The translations under genes and the position numbers were made by a program. Under the pieces are notes generated by a model. It worked only from the letters and a program-made list of their open reading frames with translations, ran no database searches and was not told the origin of the DNA. Below, piece after piece: positions 6,837-15,247 of a stretch of DNA of 29,789 bases. Location: the NCBI GenBank assembly GCA_031553225.1, contig JAVBLU010000015.1, forward strand, positions 1 to 29,789, written 5' to 3'. Position 1 is the stretch's first letter. The number at the start of each line of letters is the position of its first letter. Origin of the DNA: JAVBLU01 sp031553225 (GTDB lineage Bacteria; Bacillota; Clostridia; Christensenellales; UBA1750).

Positions 6837-8210
6837 ATGACCGTAGTGCGTGCTCCAAAACAAGCGCCCCTCCTGAAGATTCTCATCCTGCTGCTCATCG
6901 CCGGGGTCATCGGCAGCATGCTTCTGCCGTGGGTTAACGCCCCGTATGGCGGCGCGCTGTATGCCGTGCGCGGCATCGACATGGTGACCGGCCGGGGCGT
7001 GCCCACCGATAAGTACGGCATGCTTCCTCAGCTGGGGGCCGTGCTGTGCTTCATCGCCCTGGTGGCGGCCGCAGGCGTGTTCCTGATGCGTAACCGCGAC
7101 AAATCGGCCTTCCTTTCCGGCCTTTTGTCGCTGCTTGCGCTGTGCATGCAGCTGGTGCTGCTGCGCGCGGATGAGATGCAGGGCACCTTCGACCCGATCA
7201 TCGCCGCTTTCACCAAGCGGGCGGTGCAGCCCGGGTATCTCGTAACGGCTGCGTTGCTCGTGCTGCTCATCGCCCTGCAGGTGGCGCATATCACCCGCCA
7301 AAGGGAGCTGATGCGCGACCTGAAGCTTTCCAGGTGGCTGTACTTTATGGCCGTGCCGGTGGTCGTATACGCCTTCATCTTCTTCTATTATCCCATCTAC
7401 GGCGTCATCATCGCCTTCAAGGACTTCTCCCCGCGCCTGGGCATTCTCGGCTCGCCTTGGGTCGGCCTGGAAAACTTCATGTCCTTCTTCCGCTCCACGT
7501 TCTTTCAGCGCCTGATCACGAACACGCTGATGATCTCTTTTCTGGACATACTCTTCGGCTTTACCTCGCCCATCATCTTTGCGCTGATGCTCAACGAGGT
7601 GAAAAACTCCGCCTTCCGCCGCACCGTTCAAACGATTACCTACCTGCCGCACTTTATCTCTTTGGTCGTGCTGTGCGGCCTCATCAAGGATTTTACCACC
7701 ACCACCGGCCTCATCAACGGCATCCTCCTGGAGCTGGGCGTGCCCAAGGAGTACCTGAAGAACTACCTGATGGAGGCCCGCTATTTTCGCTCGGTGTACA
7801 CCATATCGGGCATTTGGCAGCACCTTGGGTGGAACTCCATCATGTACCTGGCCGCGCTGACCACCATCGATCCGCAGCTGTACGAGGCCGCGCGCGTGGA
7901 TGGGGCCAAGCGCTGGGCCATTACCTGGCACGTTACCCTGCCGGGGATTTTGCCCACCATCGTGGTGCTCTTTATTCTGCGTTTGGGCAGCGTCATGTCC
8001 GTAGGGTTTGAGAAGATCATTCTGCTGTACTCCGACGCCACGTACCGCACCGCGGACGTCATTTCCAGCTTCGTATACCGCCGCGGGCTGGTGGAGAGCA
8101 ATTATTCCTTCGCCACGGCCGTTGACCTGTTCAACCAGGTGATCAACCTGATGCTCGTGCTCATCACCAACCGCATCAGCCGCCGCGTCTCGGAAATCAG
8201 CCTGTGGTAG
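6837..8210 (+). CDS. ABC sugar transporter permease (LplB/PotB type) with N-terminal membrane extension
   Basis: A 457-residue inner-membrane protein. The permease domain starts near residue 165 (LSRWLYFMAVPVVVYAF) and carries the EAA loop YEAARVDGAKRW at 349-360, which docks the ATPase, ending in a VTLPG segment. Typical LplB proteins have about 300 residues. Here about 160 extra N-terminal residues add four predicted membrane segments (about 12-33, 63-84, 91-110 and 132-152). ATG 6837 has AGGAGG 6 bases upstream, so the extension is translated as part of the protein. It forms the pore with the next permease. No ATPase gene is in the operon, as expected for this class, which uses a shared MsmX-like ATPase. 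Confidence 0.92.
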   Translation: MTVVRAPKQAPLLKILILLLIAGVIGSMLLPWVNAPYGGALYAVRGIDMVTGRGVPTDKYGMLPQLGAVLCFIALVAAAGVFLMRNRDKSAFLSGLLSLLALCMQLVLLRADEMQGTFDPIIAAFTKRAVQPGYLVTAALLVLLIALQVAHITRQRELMRDLKLSRWLYFMAVPVVVYAFIFFYYPIYGVIIAFKDFSPRLGILGSPWVGLENFMSFFRSTFFQRLITNTLMISFLDILFGFTSPIIFALMLNEVKNSAFRRTVQTITYLPHFISLVVLCGLIKDFTTTTGLINGILLELGVPKEYLKNYLMEARYFRSVYTISGIWQHLGWNSIMYLAALTTIDPQLYEAARVDGAKRWAITWHVTLPGILPTIVVLFILRLGSVMSVGFEKIILLYSDATYRTADVISSFVYRRGLVESNYSFATAVDLFNQVINLMLVLITNRISRRVSEISLW

Positions 8211-8227
8211 GGAAGGGGGAAGCGAGA

Positions 8228-9115
8228 ATGCGCAAACGCCGCCTGGATGCCCCAACCATGTTCGACTGGGTGAACGCCCTCATTATGATCGTGCTGTGCC
8301 TTATCTGCGTGTATCCCATGCTGTACGTGCTCTTCGCCTCCTTCTCGCGCCCGTCTCTGCTGGCGCGTAACGTGGGGCCGCTGTTCGCGCCCCTGGGGTT
8401 TTCGCTGGAGGGGTACCGCCTGGTACTCCACAACCCCAACATCGCCAGCGGCTATCTGAACACCATCATCTACATGGTGGCCGGAACACTCGTCGCCCTG
8501 GTGATGACCGTGCTGGCCGCCTACATCGCCTCGCGCACCAAGTGGATGTGGTCCAAGTCCATCACCATGCTCATCACCTTTCATATGTTCTTTGGCGGCG
8601 GGCTCATCCCGTTCTACCTGCTTGTGCGCGAGCTGCACATGATTGACACCCGCTGGGCGCTCATCATACCCGGCGCGCTGGGCGTGATGAACATGATCGT
8701 GGTGCGCACCGCCATACAGGGCGTGCCGGAATCGCTGGACGAGAGCGCGCGCATCGACGGCGCGAACGACCTGACAATCCTGCTGCGCATCATTTTGCCG
8801 GTTATCACGGCGGCCGTGGCCGTACAGGTGCTTTTTCTGGCCGTGGGCCAGTGGAACGCCTGGTTTAACGCCATGATCTTCATCAGGAACAGAAAACTTC
8901 TGCCGCTGCAGGTGATCCTGCGCGAGATTCTGCTTACGAACGACCTGCAATCGCTGCAAGGCGGCGTTACCGCCACCTCGGCCGACGCGGTGAACGTGCG
9001 GCTGCTCACGCAGTACTGTACGGTGGTGGTGGCCACGGTGCCCATCCTGTGCGTGTACCCGTTCCTGCAGAAATACTTCGTGAAGGGCATGCTCGTGGGC
9101 GCTGTGAAGGGATGA
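8228..9115 (+). CDS. ABC sugar transporter permease (LplC/AraQ type)
   Basis: A 295-residue permease with six predicted membrane segments and the EAA loop DESARIDGANDLTILLRIILP at about 171-191 (key residues E172, G178, P191). It is the usual partner of the LplB-type subunit. The start at ATG 8228 follows a purine-rich GGAAGGGGGA, 7 bases away, and the gene begins 17 bases after the first permease. The C-terminus ends in the YFVKGMLVGAVKG tail common in this subfamily. Its stop overlaps the ATG cluster of the alcohol dehydrogenase, so import and catabolism are translated together. Confidence 0.93.
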   Translation: MRKRRLDAPTMFDWVNALIMIVLCLICVYPMLYVLFASFSRPSLLARNVGPLFAPLGFSLEGYRLVLHNPNIASGYLNTIIYMVAGTLVALVMTVLAAYIASRTKWMWSKSITMLITFHMFFGGGLIPFYLLVRELHMIDTRWALIIPGALGVMNMIVVRTAIQGVPESLDESARIDGANDLTILLRIILPVITAAVAVQVLFLAVGQWNAWFNAMIFIRNRKLLPLQVILREILLTNDLQSLQGGVTATSADAVNVRLLTQYCTVVVATVPILCVYPFLQKYFVKGMLVGAVKG

Positions 9116-9120
9116 TGGAC

Positions 9121-10239
9121 ATGAGCTTTCGCTATGTGCAGCCCGTGGAGATTGTGTTCGGCGCGGGCGCGTGCGGCAAGCTGGCCGATTGGCTGGCGGG
9201 GCGGGGCCTTTGCCGGGCGCTGCTCCTGTGCGACGACTTTTTGATCGGCGCGGGCGCCGCCGCCCGCGTGCGGGAGGCGGCAGGCGGCCGCGTGGCCGCC
9301 GTGCGCGGCGGCATCCGTCCAAACCCCACCCTGCAGAACGTGGACGACGTGGTCGCTTCCCTGCGCGCGGTAAGCGCCGACGCGCTGATCGCCATGGGCG
9401 GGGGCAGCGTGCTGGACGCGGGCAAGATCGCTGCGGCCCTTTGCTGTGAAACCTTTGCCGCGGCCGACTGCCACGCCGGCCGCGCCGGCCTTTCCGGCAA
9501 ACGCCTGCCCGTGGTCGCCATCCCCACCACGGCCGGTACCGGGAGCGAGGTGACGATGGTGTCCGTGCTCTCGGATGAACAAAGCGGCGTGAAGGCCCCT
9601 GTCGGGCATCCGGCGCTCTTTCCAAGCCTTGCGCTGGTGGACCCGGAGCTTACCTACAGCCTGCCGCCCGCCGTCACCGCGTCCACGGGTATGGACGCGC
9701 TCTCCCACGCGCTGGAAGCCTATTGGAGCGTGCACCACCAGCCCATCTGCGACGCCCTGGCCGTTCGCGCGGCCGCGCTGTGCTTTGCCAACCTATTGCC
9801 CGCGTTTGAGAACGGGGGGGACCTGGCCGCCCGCGCCGGGATGAGCGAGGCGTCGCTCCTGGCGGGCTTGGCCTTCGCGCTGCCCAAAACCGCCGGGGTG
9901 CACGCCTGCTCCTACCCGCTGACCGCCAGCTTCGGCCTGCCGCATGGCGTAGCCTGCGCGCTCACGCTGGACGCCTTCGTGCGCATCAACAAAGACGCCG
10001 AGGCCGGCCGCGTACAGGCGCTGGCGCGCGAGCTGGGCTTTGCGGACGCCGACGCCCTGGCCGGGCGCATCCGCGCGATGAAGCAGGCCATGGGCCTGCC
10101 GTGCAGCCTGCGGGAGGCCGGCATCGCGGACGAGGCGGCGCCCGGGCTGGCCCGGGCGAGCCTGCACCCGAACCTTGCGAACAACCCCGTCGCCCTGTCG
10201 GAAGCCGACCTCGCGGCGATGTACCGCGCCCTCGCATGA
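9121..10239 (+). CDS. Iron-containing alcohol dehydrogenase, candidate sulfoacetaldehyde reductase (SqwF-like)
   Basis: A 372-residue group III alcohol dehydrogenase. GGGSVLDAGK (94-102) is the NAD site. D192 and H196 (MDALSHALEAYW) and H275 (GLPHG) are metal ligands. The third histidine position, normally in an SHxLG context, reads CSYPLT with Y265. I recall SY variants in the phosphonoacetaldehyde/sulfoacetaldehyde reductase branch, not in FucO-like enzymes. Three in-frame ATGs exist (9112, 9115, 9121); 9121 is 9 bases after AAGGG and is preferred. Two lines of context suggest reduction of sulfoacetaldehyde to isethionate with NADH: the TSUP exporter starts on its stop codon, and the split transketolase comes next. 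The family is certain; the substrate is inferred. Confidence 0.85.
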   Translation: MSFRYVQPVEIVFGAGACGKLADWLAGRGLCRALLLCDDFLIGAGAAARVREAAGGRVAAVRGGIRPNPTLQNVDDVVASLRAVSADALIAMGGGSVLDAGKIAAALCCETFAAADCHAGRAGLSGKRLPVVAIPTTAGTGSEVTMVSVLSDEQSGVKAPVGHPALFPSLALVDPELTYSLPPAVTASTGMDALSHALEAYWSVHHQPICDALAVRAAALCFANLLPAFENGGDLAARAGMSEASLLAGLAFALPKTAGVHACSYPLTASFGLPHGVACALTLDAFVRINKDAEAGRVQALARELGFADADALAGRIRAMKQAMGLPCSLREAGIADEAAPGLARASLHPNLANNPVALSEADLAAMYRALA

Positions 10240-10958
10240 TGAAGGACCTGCTGCTCGGCCTGATCGTCTTCCTCACCCATCTGGTGGAGGCCGTGACGGG
10301 CTTTGGCGCAACCGTGCTCGGGCTGCCCTTCGCCACGGCCATCATCGGGCTGTCCGACGCCGTCCGCCTGCTGGTCGTCATCGCCTTTCTCGTGTGCGGC
10401 ATCATCGCCCTGCAGGAGCGGCGGCATATCGACTGGCGGCAGCTGCTGAAGATCGCGCTGTTCATGGCCGTGGGCATGCCTCTTGGCATGTGGGCCTTTC
10501 GGGCGCTGGATGAAAGGCTCTTAAAACGCCTGCTGGGCGCGTTTATGGTGATCACCTCGCTGCGCGGGCTGATCGCAAAGCCCAAGGCCGCTTCGCACAA
10601 GCCGTTCTTCGTGGCGATGCGGCATCTGGCACTGTTTGCGGGCGGGGTGATCCACGGCGCGTTCGGGTGCGGGGGGCCGCTGCTCGTTTTGTATTCCGCC
10701 TCGGCGCTGCCCGACAAGCGGCGTTTTCGCGCCACCATGTGCCTCACCTGGACCGCCTTAAACGCCATCCTCATCGCCGGGTACCTCACCTCGGGCGGCG
10801 TGACGGCCGCGCTTGGCTATCGGCTGCTCGTGTGCCTGCCGTTTCTGGCGGCGAGCATATGGCTGGGCAATGTCATCCACAACCGCTTACCCGGCGCGCA
10901 TTTTCTGAAGATCGTGTATGCCGTGCTCCTGCTGTCCGGCATTTTCATGATGATGTAG
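10236..10958 (+). CDS. TauE/SafE (TSUP) family sulfonate exporter candidate
   Basis: A 240-residue, highly hydrophobic protein with about eight membrane segments in two repeats. The repeats carry family motifs: THLVEAVTGFGATVLGLP near the N-terminus and GGVIHGAFGCGGPLLVLY in the second half. TSUP proteins move sulfite, sulfonates or other organic anions across the membrane. ATG 10236 overlaps the stop codon of the alcohol dehydrogenase (ATGATGA), so the two are translationally coupled, suggesting that the exporter removes that enzyme's product. In the sulfo-transketolase reading this is isethionate. Orientation as exporter, not importer, is inferred from the presence of a separate ABC importer at the operon start. 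Confidence 0.85.
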   Translation: MMKDLLLGLIVFLTHLVEAVTGFGATVLGLPFATAIIGLSDAVRLLVVIAFLVCGIIALQERRHIDWRQLLKIALFMAVGMPLGMWAFRALDERLLKRLLGAFMVITSLRGLIAKPKAASHKPFFVAMRHLALFAGGVIHGAFGCGGPLLVLYSASALPDKRRFRATMCLTWTALNAILIAGYLTSGGVTAALGYRLLVCLPFLAASIWLGNVIHNRLPGAHFLKIVYAVLLLSGIFMMM

Positions 10959-10976
10959 AGTTTGGAGGATCATGCT

Positions 10977-11792
10977 ATGAACCGCATTGCTGAGCTGACC
11001 GCCCGGGCCAAGGACGTTCGCATGCAGACGCTGCGCTGCATCGGGCACCTGGGACTGGGACACATCGGAGGCTGCCTGTCCATCGCCGACATGCTCGCCG
11101 CGCTGTACTGGGACGTCATGCGGCTGGACCCGCAAAATCCGGGCTGGAAGGACCGCGACCGTCTTGTGCTCTCCAAGGGGCACGCCGGCCCGGCCCTGTA
11201 CGCGACGCTCGCTCTGAAGGGATACTTTCCCATGGACTGGCTGCTCACGCTGAACAAGCCGGGCACCATGCTGCCTTCACACTGCGACAAAAAGCGTACC
11301 CCCGGCATCGACATGACCACAGGGTCGCTCGGGCAGGGCCTGTCCGCCGCGGCGGGCATGGCGCTGGGCGCGAACCTGGACAAGCTTCCCTCGCGCGTGT
11401 ACGCCATCTTGGGCGAGGGCGACCTGCAGGAGGGACAGACTTGGGAGGCGGCCATGCTGGCCGGCAACCGCAAGCTGCAGAATCTCGTGTGCTTCCTGGA
11501 CCTGAACGGCCTGCAGATCGACGGTTTTGTGCAGGACGTGAACAGCGTGGGGGACGTGGCGGCCAAGTTCCGCGCCTTTGGGTGGACGGCGATCGAGGTG
11601 GCGGACGGCAACGACATGGCGCAGCTGTTGGCCGGCCTGGATCAGGTGGACGATCAGGGCGGCAAGCCCACCGCGCTTGTTTGCCGCACGGTGAAGGGCA
11701 AGGGCGTGCCGTTCATGGAGAACCGGGTGGAGTTCCACCACGCGCCGCTGGAAGCGGCCAAGTGGCAGGAAGCCATGGACACGCTGCAGTAG
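10977..11792 (+). CDS. Transketolase, N-terminal subunit (candidate SqwGH subunit)
   Basis: A 271-residue protein equal to the thiamine diphosphate-binding half of transketolase. The TPP motif starts at GEGDLQEG (147-154) and ends at N177 (LDLNG). GHIGG at 29-32 and SKGHAGPALYA at 67-76 are conserved substrate and cofactor segments. The start ATG 10977 has GGAGG 8 bases upstream. Split transketolases need the C-terminal subunit encoded 15 bases downstream. They normally shuttle a two-carbon unit between sugar phosphates. In this operon, between a TSUP exporter and a fucose-isomerase-like protein, it is a candidate 6-deoxy-6-sulfofructose transketolase that yields xylulose 5-phosphate. An ordinary pentose-pathway role cannot be excluded from sequence alone. 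Confidence 0.92.
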   Translation: MNRIAELTARAKDVRMQTLRCIGHLGLGHIGGCLSIADMLAALYWDVMRLDPQNPGWKDRDRLVLSKGHAGPALYATLALKGYFPMDWLLTLNKPGTMLPSHCDKKRTPGIDMTTGSLGQGLSAAAGMALGANLDKLPSRVYAILGEGDLQEGQTWEAAMLAGNRKLQNLVCFLDLNGLQIDGFVQDVNSVGDVAAKFRAFGWTAIEVADGNDMAQLLAGLDQVDDQGGKPTALVCRTVKGKGVPFMENRVEFHHAPLEAAKWQEAMDTLQ

Positions 11793-11807
11793 GAAGGGGA
11801 GAGACAC

Positions 11808-12749
11808 ATGGAATTGCGCAGCGTATATGCTGAGGTGATGATGCAGCTGGCCGCATCGGACGAGCGGCTGGTTGTGGTGGAGAGCGACTTGATGCGCGCG
11901 GCGGGCATGATGGGCTTCCAGAAAGCCTATCCCGAGCGCACCTTTGACATGGGCGTGGCCGAATCGAACATGATCGGCGTGGCGGCCGGGCTTGCAGCCA
12001 TGGGGAAGGTCCCCTTTGCCCACTCGTTTACCCCCTTTGTCACCCGCCGGTGCTTTGACCAGATCACCATTTCCGGCGCGTACGCCGGGCTGAACTTGAA
12101 GCTCGTCGGGTCCGATCCGGGCATCACGGCCGAGGTGAACGGCGGCACGCATATGTCCGTGGACGACGTGAACCTGATGCGCGGCGTGCCGGGCATGCTT
12201 GTGTGCGAGCCGTGCGACGAGACGGCCATGCGCCAGCTGCTGCCGCAGATCTTTCGGCACGAGGGCATCTGCTATATGCGGCTGTTTCGCAAGGAGTGCC
12301 CGGCCGTGTATCCGGCGGGCAAGACGCTTACGCTGGGCAAGGCCGAAGTGGTGGCCGAAGGCCGAGACGTGGCGCTTATCGCCTCGGGTATCATGGTGCT
12401 GAACGCGCTGCGCGCGGCTGAGGAGCTTGCCAAGGACGGCATCTCCGCCCGTGTTGTGGACATGCACACGATCAAGCCGCTGGACGAGGCGGCCGTGCTC
12501 GCGGCGGCCGAATGCGGGGCGGCGGTCACCTGCGAGAACCACTCTGTAATCGGCGGCCTTGGGTCCGCCGTGGCCGAGTGCCTGGCGATGCACGGTCTGG
12601 CCGTGTCCTTCCAGCGCATCGGCTTCCAGGACCGCTACGGCGAGGTGGGCTTCCGCCCGTATCTTGAGGAGGCCATCGGCCTGCGGCCGCAGGACATTGC
12701 CGCGGCGGCCCGCAAGGCCGTTGCCGGAAAGGCGGCGGTTGGCAAATGA
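11808..12749 (+). CDS. Transketolase, C-terminal subunit (candidate SqwGH subunit)
   Basis: This 313-residue protein holds the pyrimidine-binding and C-terminal domains of transketolase. E52 in GVAESNMIGVAAGLA is the conserved glutamate that activates the thiamine ring of the partner subunit. FTPFVTRR, the GGTHMSVDD stretch and ENHSVIGGLGSAVAE near 246-260 are family landmarks. ATG 11808 follows AGGAAGGGGAGAG. The stop overlaps the next ATG by four bases (ATGA), tying it to the isomerase gene. With the preceding subunit it makes one active heteromeric enzyme. Its specificity for a sulfonated ketose is a hypothesis drawn from the gene neighbourhood. Confidence 0.92.
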   Translation: MELRSVYAEVMMQLAASDERLVVVESDLMRAAGMMGFQKAYPERTFDMGVAESNMIGVAAGLAAMGKVPFAHSFTPFVTRRCFDQITISGAYAGLNLKLVGSDPGITAEVNGGTHMSVDDVNLMRGVPGMLVCEPCDETAMRQLLPQIFRHEGICYMRLFRKECPAVYPAGKTLTLGKAEVVAEGRDVALIASGIMVLNALRAAEELAKDGISARVVDMHTIKPLDEAAVLAAAECGAAVTCENHSVIGGLGSAVAECLAMHGLAVSFQRIGFQDRYGEVGFRPYLEEAIGLRPQDIAAAARKAVAGKAAVGK

Positions 12750-14188
12750 AGCGCGTTAAAATCGGCTATGTGAGCATGATCCAGCTGAACTTTACGGGCG
12801 ACAAGGAATGGGTGCGACGCAAGTCGCTGCAGGATCTGACGTCGCTTGCGCAACAGCTGGGCTTTGATCTGTACGTGCACGAGGGGTTCGTTGTGACGCC
12901 TGCGGACGCGGACGCCGCCGCCAACGCCCTTACGGCGCAGGGCGTGGATCTGGCGCTTCTGCAGAACACGTCCTTCTGCTCGGGCTACCTCATCCAGCGC
13001 CTGGCGCGCATCCCCGCCGCCATCGGGCTGTGGGCCGTGCCGGAGACCACGAGCAGCGGCCCTATGCCCCTCAATTCCTTCTGCGGCATCAACCTGTCCG
13101 CGGCCATCATCACGAACTACCTGAAGGAGTACCCGATCCGCTACAAGTGGTTCTACGGGTACGGCGACGACCCGATGTTCACCCAGCGCCTCACGGTTAC
13201 GGTGCGCGCGTTGCGCGCCGTGATCAACCTGCGCGGCGCAAGAGTCGCCCACGTGGGCGGCATCGCTCCGGGCTTTGACAACTTTTATGACGACGAGCGC
13301 CTCATCGAGAAGCGCTTCGGCGTAAGCGTCAACCGCCTCATCGAGTATGGCGACATCGAAAAGAAGGCGCGCGGTTACCAGGACGCCGAGGTGCAGCCCA
13401 TCGCCGACGAACTGGTCGCTTCAGCCGCGAACGTGAGCGAGGGCGCCAGGGCCTCGCTGCTTAAGTACGCGCGCGTCACCCGGGCCTACCGCGAGCTGGT
13501 CGCCGAGGGCGGGTACGCCGCCGTGGCCTCCACCTGCTGGCCGAAACCCCGCACCGAGATGGGTATGGTGAGCTGCGCCACCTTCGCCCGCCTGAACGAC
13601 GAGGGCACCGTGACGGCCTGCGAGGGCGACGTGCTCTCGGCCGTGTCCATGCTTGCCCTGAAATACATGGCGGACGACACGCCCACGCACATGGACCTGT
13701 CCGAGTTTGACGTATCCGACGGCACGGTCTTTTTATGGCACTGCGGCATCGGCTCCAAGTTCTTTGCCAAGGGCGGCAAGGTGGGCATCGAGCAGCACTT
13801 CAACCCCGGCCCCAAGGACCCGGTGAAAGGCTGGCTGGTTCAGTCGCCCGTGGCCACCATGGCCTTTGCGCCCATGCACGCCACCATCATGCGCTTTACC
13901 CACGAATGCGGCAAGATGTTTTTGATGGGCGGCGACTTTATCGACGACAAGCCCATGCACGACGGCTCGCGCGGATGGATGGGCAACCTGTCCTTCAACG
14001 GCGAGGCGATCGCCCTGCCCGACCTGCTCAACACCATTTTGCAAAACGGCTTCCACCACCACTACCCCCTCGTCAAGGGCGAATGGAGCGTGGAGCTGAA
14101 GGAACTGTGCTATTGGCTGGGTCTAACGCTGCTCCCCCGCGTGCCCTACAGCGCGGGCAACGAGCCGGGGGTGGGTGGCGCGCTGTGA
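12746..14188 (+). CDS. L-fucose/L-arabinose isomerase-like protein, candidate sulfoquinovose isomerase
   Basis: A 480-residue protein of the fucose isomerase-related family (COG2407 type). The likely metal ligands appear in the family order: E293 in ACEGDVLSAVSM, D322 or D325 in SEFDVSDGTVFLWHCG, and a histidine of FHHHYPLVKG (437-439). These enzymes interconvert aldoses and ketoses with a divalent metal. Sulfoquinovose isomerases of Firmicutes belong to this family, as I recall. In this operon the protein would make 6-deoxy-6-sulfofructose, the substrate for the transketolase encoded just before it. The ATG overlaps the transketolase stop. Another aldose cannot be excluded, but a plain fucose pathway would need a kinase and aldolase that are absent. 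Confidence 0.85.
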   Translation: MKRVKIGYVSMIQLNFTGDKEWVRRKSLQDLTSLAQQLGFDLYVHEGFVVTPADADAAANALTAQGVDLALLQNTSFCSGYLIQRLARIPAAIGLWAVPETTSSGPMPLNSFCGINLSAAIITNYLKEYPIRYKWFYGYGDDPMFTQRLTVTVRALRAVINLRGARVAHVGGIAPGFDNFYDDERLIEKRFGVSVNRLIEYGDIEKKARGYQDAEVQPIADELVASAANVSEGARASLLKYARVTRAYRELVAEGGYAAVASTCWPKPRTEMGMVSCATFARLNDEGTVTACEGDVLSAVSMLALKYMADDTPTHMDLSEFDVSDGTVFLWHCGIGSKFFAKGGKVGIEQHFNPGPKDPVKGWLVQSPVATMAFAPMHATIMRFTHECGKMFLMGGDFIDDKPMHDGSRGWMGNLSFNGEAIALPDLLNTILQNGFHHHYPLVKGEWSVELKELCYWLGLTLLPRVPYSAGNEPGVGGAL

Positions 14189-15228
14189 CGGACAAGCTGC
14201 ATGCACTGCGTGCCATGCTGCGGGAGCGCCAGCTCGGCGGCATCCTGATCGAGCGTCAGAACAACTTTTCCTGGCTGACAGGCGGGCGGGGCTTCATCGG
14301 CCTGGCCGCCGAGATGGCGTGCGGCGCGATCCTGGTCACCATGAGCGGCGCTTATGTTCTGGCGAACAACATCGAGGCGCATCGTTTGGCCGCCGAGGAA
14401 TGCCCCGGCCTTGAGCCCGTGGACTTTCCATGGACGGCGGAAGGCACGCGCGCCGGCCTTATTGAAAAGCTTGCGCCTGGCGGTGTGGCGAGCGACGGGC
14501 AGCTCGCGGCAGAGTTTTTCGCGCTGCGCACCGTGATGGACGGGGCTGAGCAGCAGGCGCTGGCCATGCAGGGCCCGGCTGCCGCGCTGGCCCTGGAGGA
14601 CGCCGTGCGCGCCCTGCGCCCCGGCGACAGCGAGCTTGCCCTGGCCGGGGCCATTTCCGCACGGCTTTGGGCGTCGGGCTTTGAGCCCATCACGCTGCTC
14701 ATCGCCTTTGACGAGCGTATCCGCCGCTACCGCCACCCCGTGCCCACGGACAACCCCTTTCGGCAGCACGCCCTGGCCGCCATTTGCGCGCGCAGGGCGG
14801 GGCTCATCTACTCCGTTACGCGCTGCGCGCACCTTCACGGCGTCCCGGCGGAGATTGCCGGCAAACACGACGCCGTGTGCCGCGTGGACGCGGCGCTCAT
14901 GGCCGCTGCAAAGCCTGGCGCGGGCCTTGCGTCCCTTTTTGATGTGGCCAAGGATGCCTACGCCCGGGAGGGCTTTTCGCAGGAAATCCAGAACCATCAC
15001 CAAGGCGGCTTAACCGGGTACGTGGCGCGCGAGCGCAAGATACAGCCCGGCGAGGCGCACGTCGTGCGCCTGCACGAGGCGTACGCCTTTAACCCGAGCG
15101 TGTGCGGCGCCAAGTCCGAGGACACGATGCTCGTTACGCCGCGGGGGCCGCAAATCCTCACGCTGACCGGCCGCTGGCCTCAGGCGGAGTTTTCGGGCCT
15201 TGCGCGCCCGCTCGTTCTCGCACTGTAA
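14185..15228 (+). CDS. M24 (creatinase/prolidase-fold) protein with degenerate metal site
   Basis: A 347-residue protein with the two-domain layout of M24 proteins: an N-terminal creatinase-like domain (about 1-120) and a pita-bread domain. Only part of the five-residue metal site remains: a histidine at 271/272 (NHHQGGLTGY) and E312 in KSEDTMLVT. The two aspartates normally found in the DxG...SDxTR segment are missing; here it reads AAICARRAGLIYSVTR. It therefore probably does not act as a dinuclear metallopeptidase. The NPSVxGxKSEDT pattern resembles a subgroup of M24-like proteins of unknown role. GTG 14185 overlaps the isomerase stop (GTGA), so it is firmly part of the operon. Function unknown; it may hydrolyse or bind a small pathway metabolite. 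Confidence 0.75.
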   Translation: MTDKLHALRAMLRERQLGGILIERQNNFSWLTGGRGFIGLAAEMACGAILVTMSGAYVLANNIEAHRLAAEECPGLEPVDFPWTAEGTRAGLIEKLAPGGVASDGQLAAEFFALRTVMDGAEQQALAMQGPAAALALEDAVRALRPGDSELALAGAISARLWASGFEPITLLIAFDERIRRYRHPVPTDNPFRQHALAAICARRAGLIYSVTRCAHLHGVPAEIAGKHDAVCRVDAALMAAAKPGAGLASLFDVAKDAYAREGFSQEIQNHHQGGLTGYVARERKIQPGEAHVVRLHEAYAFNPSVCGAKSEDTMLVTPRGPQILTLTGRWPQAEFSGLARPLVLAL

Positions 15229-15247
15229 TCAAAGGAGGGCATCTTTC

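Noticed and set aside
11277..12593. A long antisense frame over the transketolase genes
   Set aside because: A shadow of the strongly supported transketolase halves; no domain in its translation.
12746..14188. A standard L-fucose or L-arabinose catabolic isomerase
   Set aside because: No matching kinase or aldolase is present, and the neighbours (split transketolase, TSUP exporter, aldehyde reductase) suggest another route.
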